A stretch of 40,438 nucleotides of DNA from Acidobacteriota bacterium (GTDB lineage Bacteria; Acidobacteriota; Terriglobia; Bryobacterales; UBA6623), in assembly GCA_027592785.1 (NCBI GenBank), contig JAQCLD010000031.1, positions 1-40,438 of the forward strand, given 5' to 3'. The notes beneath the pieces were generated by a model that saw nothing but the letters and a program-made list of their open reading frames with translations, did not search any database and was not told the origin of the DNA. How positions within the stretch are numbered: position 1 is the first letter of the stretch; every line of letters starts with the position of its first letter. The position numbers and the translations under genes were made by a program. Shown here piece after piece: positions 35,095 to 40,438 of this stretch.

Positions 35095-35604
35095 ATGGCA
35101 GTGCAACGCGAAATCATCGATCCGACGGATTTGAACTTGACCGAGCAGGTCGTGTCTATTAACCGTGTCACCAAGGTCGTTAAGGGCGGTAAGAACATGA
35201 GCTTCGTGGCTCTTGTCGTTGTCGGCGATCCCTCGAAGAACGTGGTCGGCTTCGCCAAGGGCAAGGCCAAAGAGGTTCCCTCAGCGATCCGTAAGGCGAT
35301 CGAGCGGGCCAAGAAGAATCTGGTTCGCGTCCACACGTTTGAGCACACCATCCCGCATGAGGTGTTGGGCGTGTTCGGCGCGGGGTGCGTCTTACTAAAG
35401 CCGGCTCGTGAAGGTAAAGGAACGATCGCCGGCGGCGCGGTGCGCGCTGTCGTCGAAGCGGCCGGCATTCAGAATGTGTTGACGAAATCGATCGGCAGCA
35501 AGAACCCGCACAATGTGATCCGGGCTACGTTCGATGGGCTGATGCAGTTGCGCGACAAGGCCGAAGTAGCGGCGTTGCGCGGCGTCGACGTCGCCAAGCT
35601 GTAG
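35095..35604 (+). CDS. rpsE: 30S ribosomal protein uS5
   Basis: A 169-residue uS5, part of the mRNA entry site and the decoding accuracy network with uS4 and uS12. It has [38 protein letters not shown] and [17 protein letters not shown]. Two conserved spots differ: the usual HVGFGYGKAKE reads [11 protein letters not shown], and the Arg in the GxRVLLKPA segment is Cys ([10 protein letters not shown]). In E. coli that Arg lies in a region where mutations alter accuracy. The gene is otherwise intact. Confidence 0.96.
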   Translation: MAVQREIIDPTDLNLTEQVVSINRVTKVVKGGKNMSFVALVVVGDPSKNVVGFAKGKAKEVPSAIRKAIERAKKNLVRVHTFEHTIPHEVLGVFGAGCVLLKPAREGKGTIAGGAVRAVVEAAGIQNVLTKSIGSKNPHNVIRATFDGLMQLRDKAEVAALRGVDVAKL

Positions 35605-35615
35605 TAGAGGGTGAA

Positions 35616-35804
35616 ATGGCGGAGAAGAAGACAGTAACAATACGGCTGGTACGCAGCACGATACATTCGCCGAAGAAGGTGCGTGCCGTCGCGCATGTTG
35701 GGCTACAGTTGCGCAAGATCGACCAGACCACCGTACGGCCTGACGATGCCTCCACCCGTGGAATGATTGACAAGGTGAGGCATCTCGTCGAGGTGACCCG
35801 ATGA
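35616..35804 (+). CDS. rpmD: 50S ribosomal protein uL30
   Basis: A 62-residue uL30. The family pattern is clear: VTIRLVRSTIHSPKKVRAV, followed by LRKIDQTTVRPDDASTRGM. Its stop overlaps the rplO start by 4 nt (ATGA). Not all bacteria have uL30, so its presence is informative for the lineage. Confidence 0.93.
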   Translation: MAEKKTVTIRLVRSTIHSPKKVRAVAHVGLQLRKIDQTTVRPDDASTRGMIDKVRHLVEVTR

Positions 35805-36427
35805 ATTTAAGCAGCTTGAGACCTCCCGCCGGCTCCACCAAGAAGCGCAAGCGCATTGGCCGTGGACCTGGTTCGGGAACCGGCAAGACCTCCGGCCGCG
35901 GAGAGAAAGGCCAAAAGTCGCGTACCGGCTACAGCCGACGCCCTGGTTTTGAAGGCGGCCAGATGCCCTTGATTCGGCGCGTACCGAAGCGCGGCTTCAC
36001 CAACATCTTCCGCAAAGTGTTTGCGCTGGTGAACCTAGAGCGCTTGAACGTGCTCGAGGGTTCCGACTTTACGCCGGCGACTCTCGTCGAGCGTGGCGTT
36101 GTCAGCAACCTCCGCGACGGCCTGAAGATTCTAGCCGAAGGTGAAATCACGCGGGCCATCAATGTCTCGGCCCACAAGATTTCGAAGGCCGCCCAACAGA
36201 AGATCGAAGCCGCTGGCGGTAAGGTCACGCTGATTGAGGAGCCGGTGCACCGCGTTCGCAAGGTAGTCGAGCCCAAGGCTGGATCTGCTGCGAAGCCGGC
36301 TGCCAAGAATGTGGTCCTCAAGAAGCCGGTAGTCAAGAAGACTGCCAAGAAGGCGGCCCCCAAAAAGCCGGCTGCCAAGAAAGCTGCGAAAAAGGTTGCC
36401 AAGAAGGCAACCAAGAAAGACGCCTAG
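35801..36427 (+). CDS. rplO: 50S ribosomal protein uL15 with Lys/Ala-rich tail
   Basis: A 208-residue uL15. The core (1-150) has GRGPGSGTGKTSGRGEKGQ, RPGFEGGQMPLIRRVPKRGF and AAQQKIEAAGGKVTLIE. About 55 more residues form a histone-H1-like tail of Lys, Ala and Pro repeats such as KKAAPKKPAAKKAAKKVAKK. Usual uL15 proteins are 145-150 residues. The tail is probably disordered and binds RNA or stays outside the subunit. The core is standard. Confidence 0.96.
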   Translation: MNLSSLRPPAGSTKKRKRIGRGPGSGTGKTSGRGEKGQKSRTGYSRRPGFEGGQMPLIRRVPKRGFTNIFRKVFALVNLERLNVLEGSDFTPATLVERGVVSNLRDGLKILAEGEITRAINVSAHKISKAAQQKIEAAGGKVTLIEEPVHRVRKVVEPKAGSAAKPAAKNVVLKKPVVKKTAKKAAPKKPAAKKAAKKVAKKATKKDA

Positions 36428-36442
36428 TAACGGACGTTAGAG

Positions 36443-37831
36443 ATGAATAAGGTTCTAGAGGCGATTGCGAATGTTTTCCGGATACGGGACCTGCGCTGGC
36501 GTATTGGTTTTACGCTGGCGATGCTCGCAGTCTATCGTCTCGGCGGTCACATTCCCACGCCGGGCGTGAACACCGCTGAAATGCAGCAGATGTTCCAGCA
36601 GGCCTCCGGTACGGCGCTCGGCTTTATCGACCTGTTCTCTGGTGGACAGCTCTCGCAGTTGACGATCTTTGCCTTGGGCATTATGCCCTACATCACGGCT
36701 TCGATCATTCTGCAGCTGATGACGATCGTCGTGCCGACACTCGCTAAGTTGCAGAAAGAAGGCGAGTTGGGGCGCCGCAAAATCACTCAGTGGACGCGTT
36801 ATCTAACGATTGCACTCTCGATCGCCCAAGCGCTAACTATCGCTGGCGTGGTGCAAGGTTCCGGGTTGGCCTACAACCCCGGTATTCCCTTCACGTTGAT
36901 GACGGTACTGACTTTGACCACCGGTACTGCATTCGTGATGTGGCTCGGTGAGCAGATTACCGAACGCGGCATCGGCAACGGGATGAGTTTGATCATCTTC
37001 GCCGGTATTGTGACAGGACTACCCGGGGCCATTCTCAACCTTTACGAGAATGTGTTCGTCACCGGCCAGTGGAACGTTATTCAGCTGGTGCTGATCCTGG
37101 TCTTCATGGTTGTGGTTGTTGCCTTCATCGTGTTCGTCGAACGCGGCGAGCGCCGCATTCCTGTACAGTACGCCCGACGCATGGTTGGTCGCCGGATGAT
37201 GGGCGGACAGTCGACGCACCTTCCGCTGAAGGTCAACTCGGCGGGCGTCATTCCTGTGATCTTTGCCTCGTCGATCCTGGCGTTTCCGCAGACCTTGGGT
37301 TTGGTGGTCCAGGATAGTCCGTATTTGGCGAATTTGCTGGGTATGATCTCCTACGGACGGCCGCTGTACGAGCTGCTGTACGTCACCCTGATCGTTTTCT
37401 TCTGCTTCTTCTATGTGTCGATCATTTTCAATCCGCAGGAAGTTGCTGATAACATGCGTAAGTACGGTGGATTCGTCCCGGGCATCCGGTCCGGTAAGCC
37501 GACCGCTGACCACATCAACAGCATCCTGACCAAGATCACTATGGTCGGCGGCCTTTATCTGGCGCTGATCTCGGTGATACCAGACTTTTTGATCGCCGGG
37601 GTGCAGCTTCACCAGTTGCCCTTTATCGGTGATTGGGCAGATGCAACCTTGCCGCGTTGGCTGCTTGATGGCTTGAATGTAAACTTTTACTTTGGCGGGA
37701 CATCGCTGCTGATTGTCGTCGGCGTTGCGATGGATACGGTCAATCAGATTGAGGCGCAATTGGTGATGCGCCACTACGAGGGATTTACGCCGCGAGCCGG
37801 AAGGATTCGCGGTCGGCGTTCTTTCGCTTAG
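36443..37831 (+). CDS. secY: Preprotein translocase subunit SecY
   Basis: A 462-residue inner-membrane channel with ten predicted hydrophobic segments. Motifs: YRLGGHIPTPGVN in the first periplasmic part, FALGIMPYITASIILQL in helix 2, VERGERRIPVQYARR in the cytosolic loop and FNPQEVADNMRKYGGFVPGI in the loop that contacts SecA and the ribosome. The start is ATG 36443, 15 nt after rplO. The expected adk gene does not follow; map comes next after 52 nt. Confidence 0.97.
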   Translation: MNKVLEAIANVFRIRDLRWRIGFTLAMLAVYRLGGHIPTPGVNTAEMQQMFQQASGTALGFIDLFSGGQLSQLTIFALGIMPYITASIILQLMTIVVPTLAKLQKEGELGRRKITQWTRYLTIALSIAQALTIAGVVQGSGLAYNPGIPFTLMTVLTLTTGTAFVMWLGEQITERGIGNGMSLIIFAGIVTGLPGAILNLYENVFVTGQWNVIQLVLILVFMVVVVAFIVFVERGERRIPVQYARRMVGRRMMGGQSTHLPLKVNSAGVIPVIFASSILAFPQTLGLVVQDSPYLANLLGMISYGRPLYELLYVTLIVFFCFFYVSIIFNPQEVADNMRKYGGFVPGIRSGKPTADHINSILTKITMVGGLYLALISVIPDFLIAGVQLHQLPFIGDWADATLPRWLLDGLNVNFYFGGTSLLIVVGVAMDTVNQIEAQLVMRHYEGFTPRAGRIRGRRSFA

Positions 37832-37883
37832 GCGTCGGACACTGGACGAGAGGATAGAGACTGGTAGCGGAGCGCGGCCGAGC

Positions 37884-38654
37884 ATGATCATTCGAAAGAG
37901 CCCTAGCGAGCTCGAGAAAATGCGCTCGGCAAGTCGATTGGTCGCGGAAATCTTGGACGAAATGCGCGGGATGGTGGAACCTGGCATCTCGACCATGGAT
38001 TTGGAGGTCGTTGCTGAGAAGAGAGTTTTGGAAGCGGGAGCCAAGTCGGCCTTTAAGGGATACTATGTCCCAGCCGCTGGCAGCCGCTTTCCTTGTGTGT
38101 TGTGTACGTCGATCAATGAAGAAGTCGTCCATGGGATCCCGTCAAAGAAACGGGTCTTGAAAGAGGGCGACATCGTAAAGATCGACATTGGCGTACAGAT
38201 GGACGGTTACTTCGGGGACTCGGCGACAACGGTCGCGGTCGGCGAGGTGGATGCCCAGAAGACGCGATTGATGGAGGCGACGGAGAAATCCCTCGCTTTG
38301 GCGATTGAGCAAATGGTTCCGGGCAACCGGCTGTTTGATGTTTGTGGAGCCGTACAGCGGCACGTCGAAGGAGAAGGGTTTACGATTGTGCGCGAATTTG
38401 TCGGGCATGGAATCGGAGCCAAGCTCCACGAAGAGCCGCATGTGCCGAACTATGTGGACCATAAGATGCGGAATCCGCGTCTGAGGGAAGGCATGGTTTT
38501 GGCCATCGAGCCGATGGTTGCCGCGGGCTGCCCTGAGACGCATGTCTTAGCGGATCGCTGGACGGCGGTTACGACGGATGGGTCGGCGGCGGCTCATTTT
38601 GAGCACACGGTGGCGATTACGGAGAAAGGGCCGTGGGTTCTGACGACGAAGTAG
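37884..38654 (+). CDS. map: Methionine aminopeptidase, type I
   Basis: A 256-residue cytoplasmic enzyme that removes the initiator Met from new proteins. The metal ligands are in place: Asp in KIDIGVQMDGYFGDSATTV (two Asp), His in VGHGIGAKLHEEP, Glu in AIEPMVAAG and Glu in FEHTVAIT. The substrate His is in EVVHGIPS. No N-terminal zinc-finger extension, so type Ia. Its last 22 bases overlap the start of infA. Confidence 0.96.
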   Translation: MIIRKSPSELEKMRSASRLVAEILDEMRGMVEPGISTMDLEVVAEKRVLEAGAKSAFKGYYVPAAGSRFPCVLCTSINEEVVHGIPSKKRVLKEGDIVKIDIGVQMDGYFGDSATTVAVGEVDAQKTRLMEATEKSLALAIEQMVPGNRLFDVCGAVQRHVEGEGFTIVREFVGHGIGAKLHEEPHVPNYVDHKMRNPRLREGMVLAIEPMVAAGCPETHVLADRWTAVTTDGSAAAHFEHTVAITEKGPWVLTTK

Positions 38655-38866
38655 GAGAGAGCGGAAACGTAAGAGGCGAAGTCATCGAAGAGTTACCGAG
38701 CGCCCTTTACCGGGTAGCCCTGAGCGATCGAAGAGAGATTCTGGCCGGCGTCGCCGAAAGACGCGGAATGGATTTCCTGAGGATTTTGCCGGGCGACCGA
38801 GTTCAGGTTCGGCTATCACCTCACGATGATCGGCGCGGACGAATTGTTGGAAAGGATTCGAAATGA
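38633..38866 (+). CDS. infA: Translation initiation factor IF-1, divergent
   Basis: A 77-residue S1/OB-fold protein matching IF-1: [38 protein letters not shown] and RRGRIVGK fit the family closely. However, the usual AHISGKMRMN region reads [10 protein letters not shown], and the N terminus is longer by about six residues. The only start that keeps the fold is GTG 38633, which has GGAG 8 nt upstream and overlaps map by 22 nt. The stop overlaps rpmJ (ATGA). A second, standard infA elsewhere in the genome cannot be excluded. Confidence 0.85.
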   Translation: MGSDDEVGESGNVRGEVIEELPSALYRVALSDRREILAGVAERRGMDFLRILPGDRVQVRLSPHDDRRGRIVGKDSK

Positions 38867-38979
38867 AAGTCAGAGCATCAGTGAAGCGACTCTGTAAGAA
38901 CTGCAAGGTCATCCGTCGCCGCGGCGTGGTGCGCGTTATCTGCAAGACGACGCCGAAGCACAAGCAGCGTCAGGGCTAA
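38863..38979 (+). CDS. rpmJ: 50S ribosomal protein bL36, zinc type
   Basis: A 38-residue protein, [20 protein letters not shown] at its start and HKQRQG at its end. Cys11, Cys14, Cys27 and His33 form the zinc-binding set of the C+ form. It is fixed between infA (4-nt overlap) and rpsM (19-nt gap), the normal place for bL36. Confidence 0.96.
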   Translation: MKVRASVKRLCKNCKVIRRRGVVRVICKTTPKHKQRQG

Positions 38980-38998
38980 GGGAACGGAAGAGGATTAT

Positions 38999-39379
38999 AT
39001 GGCACGTTTGGAAGGCGTCGACATACCGGATCACAAGCGAGCGGAAATCTCGTTGACCTACATCTACGGGATTGGGTACACGCGAGCGCGGTCGCTCCTG
39101 TACCGGGCCGGCATCCCGTTCGACAAGAAGATGGGCGAACTCGATGACCGAGAGACCACAGCACTGAGAACCTTGCTCGAAGAGGAAGGCGCGGTCGAAG
39201 GCGACTTGCGCAAAGAGGTGGCGCTCAATATCCGCCGTCTCATGGAAATTGGTTGCTATCGCGGTCTGCGCCATCGTCGTGGCCTGCCCGTTCGCGGGCA
39301 ACGGACGCACACGAATGCGCGCACTCGCAAAGGTCCACGTAAGGGCCAGGTCACCAACAAGAAGAAAGTCACGAAGTAA
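38999..39379 (+). CDS. rpsM: 30S ribosomal protein uS13
   Basis: A 126-residue uS13 of the 30S head, contacting the P-site tRNA and forming bridges to the 50S. Motifs: [31 protein letters not shown] and [28 protein letters not shown] lies before ATG 38999. It opens the former alpha-operon segment without a visible new promoter. Confidence 0.97.
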   Translation: MARLEGVDIPDHKRAEISLTYIYGIGYTRARSLLYRAGIPFDKKMGELDDRETTALRTLLEEEGAVEGDLRKEVALNIRRLMEIGCYRGLRHRRGLPVRGQRTHTNARTRKGPRKGQVTNKKKVTK

Positions 39380-39398
39380 GTAGAGCTGAGAAAGACTG

Positions 39399-39800
39399 AT
39401 GGCTAAAGCAGCGAAAGGCAAGAAGAAGAAGCTCAAGAGCCGTGTTAAGAAGAACGTCCCGGTGGGTATCGCCCACATTCAGGCGACCTTCAATAACACG
39501 ATCGTGACGATTACGGACCTTGAGGGTGGGGCCCTCAGCTGGTCGAGCGCGGGCTCGCTCGGCTTCCGCGGCTCCCAAAAGGGAACCCCGTTTGCGGCGC
39601 AACAGGCCAGTATGACGGCCGTCAATGCCGCCCGCGAGCATGGTTTGCGCGCGGTAACTGTACGGGTTAAGGGGCCCGGCGGCGGGCGAGAGTCTGCGAT
39701 CCGCGCCATAGGCGCCGCGGGAATTCAAGTAAGGGCGATTCGAGACGTAACTCCGATTCCCCACAATGGTTGTAGGCCGCCCAAACGGCGCCGCGTCTGA
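39399..39800 (+). CDS. rpsK: 30S ribosomal protein uS11
   Basis: A 133-residue uS11 of the 30S platform. Motifs: [37 protein letters not shown] and the end [16 protein letters not shown]. The N-terminal Lys-rich stretch ([15 protein letters not shown]) is a little longer than average. It lies 19 nt after rpsM. Confidence 0.97.
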   Translation: MAKAAKGKKKKLKSRVKKNVPVGIAHIQATFNNTIVTITDLEGGALSWSSAGSLGFRGSQKGTPFAAQQASMTAVNAAREHGLRAVTVRVKGPGGGRESAIRAIGAAGIQVRAIRDVTPIPHNGCRPPKRRRV

Positions 39801-39822
39801 GTCGGGATAGGGAAGGTTTTCT

Positions 39823-40438
39823 ATGGCAAGAAACAGAGGACCGGTACTGAGGAGATCGCGCCGCGTAGGCTTGGCGCTCGATCCGAAGTCCGAACGACTA
39901 TTAGACAGGCGGCCGAATCCGCCGGGGCAGGTCAAACGCGGCCGGCGCCCCCGCAAGATGTCGAACTACGGCACGCAGCTGCAAGAAAAGCAGCGCGCGC
40001 GCTTCATGTACGACGTCTTGGAGCGGCAGTTCCGTCTCTATTTCCAACGCGCTTCGCGCATGAAGGGCGTTGTCGGCGACAACTTGCTCTCATTGCTGGA
40101 GCAGCGCCTGGATAATACGCTTTTCCGCCTCGGCTTCGCGATGACGCGGCGCATGGCGCGGCAGATCGTCAACCACGGACACATCGAGGTCAACGGCCGT
40201 AAGGTGGACATTCCGTCCTATACCGTGCAGCCTGGCGACATCGTTCGCATCCGCGAGAAGAGCCGCGAACACGGCGGAATCATGATTGCGTTCGAGACGC
40301 CCGCCGCCTCGTTGTTGCCCAGCTGGCTGGAAGCCGACGCCGAGCACTACGAAGGCCGAATCATCGGCACGCCGAGCAAGGACGACATCGCGCAGACTCA
40401 GATCAACGCCCAGCTCATCGTCGAGATGTACTCGAGGT
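39823..40438 (+). CDS. rpsD: 30S ribosomal protein uS4, cut by the window end
   Basis: The first 205 codons of uS4, a primary 16S-binding protein and part of the accuracy network. It starts MARNRGPVLRRSRRVGLAL and has KMSNYGTQLQEKQRARFMYD, LEQRLDNTLFRLGFAMTRR and QIVNHGHIEVNGRKVDIP. The last full codons give IVEMYSR, which is where uS4 normally ends, so only the stop is probably missing. There is no N-terminal Cys set, so this is the zinc-free form. Confidence 0.95.
   Translation, partial: MARNRGPVLRRSRRVGLALDPKSERLLDRRPNPPGQVKRGRRPRKMSNYGTQLQEKQRARFMYDVLERQFRLYFQRASRMKGVVGDNLLSLLEQRLDNTLFRLGFAMTRRMARQIVNHGHIEVNGRKVDIPSYTVQPGDIVRIREKSREHGGIMIAFETPAASLLPSWLEADAEHYEGRIIGTPSKDDIAQTQINAQLIVEMYSR

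Overview
The window looks like a chromosome segment of an Acidobacteriota bacterium, probably of the Bryobacterales/Solibacteres type. This is an inference from gene content: a DUF1592 cytochrome plus DUF1552 pair next to an ankyrin protein, many secreted beta-propeller and hydrolase proteins, moderately high GC, and mixed ATG/GTG starts. Planctomycetota also carry DUF1592/DUF1552 pairs, but the other genes fit less well. I saw no tRNA, rRNA, CRISPR array, insertion sequence or prophage gene.

The left half (1-22245) is accessory and metabolic. Positions 113-5230 hold a tight plus-strand run: a large c-type cytochrome protein (DUF1587/1592/1588/1585), its DUF1552 partner with a Tat-like signal, and a secreted ankyrin protein; a secreted PHP-domain phosphodiesterase follows. 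Next is a minus-strand esterase and SMP-30 pair. A sucrose block follows at 8359-13883: a PfkB fructokinase facing a minus-strand pair of sucrose synthase and a two-domain sucrose-phosphate synthase/phosphatase. The latter is interrupted by one in-frame TAG codon. Then come an HpcH/HpaI aldolase, a small IPT/TIG-like secreted protein, and a five-gene minus-strand run (substrate-binding protein, YncE-like propeller, di-haem peroxidase, LolD-like ATPase, YmdB phosphodiesterase). The first two of these resemble a PQQ-associated ABC system, but no permease is present. An SDR oxidoreductase, a VanZ-like membrane protein, purC and a PilZ protein complete this half.

The right half (22246-40438) is one plus-strand translation superoperon, fusing the str, S10, spc and alpha operons: rpsL-rpsG-fusA-tuf-rpsJ-rplCDWB-rpsS-rplV-rpsC-rplP-rpmC-rpsQ-rplNXE-rpsN-rpsH-rplFR-rpsE-rpmD-rplO-secY-map-infA-rpmJ-rpsMKD. 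It is cut by the window edge at the very end of rpsD. A near-consensus promoter (TTGACA, 17 bp, TATTCT) lies at 22296-22324. It is followed by a leader of about 320 nt with several strong helices, including a two-part 14-bp stem enclosing an inner hairpin. I match this leader to no known RNA family; it is the best candidate here for something undescribed. Other points of note are the amber codon in the sucrose-phosphate synthase, -10-like boxes placed so that several genes would be leaderless, all four convergent gene pairs having stop codons within 4 nt of each other, a mosaic tuf gene, a divergent infA, a possible 12-codon reading frame before fusA, and lysine- or proline-rich tails on uL15 and uS3.
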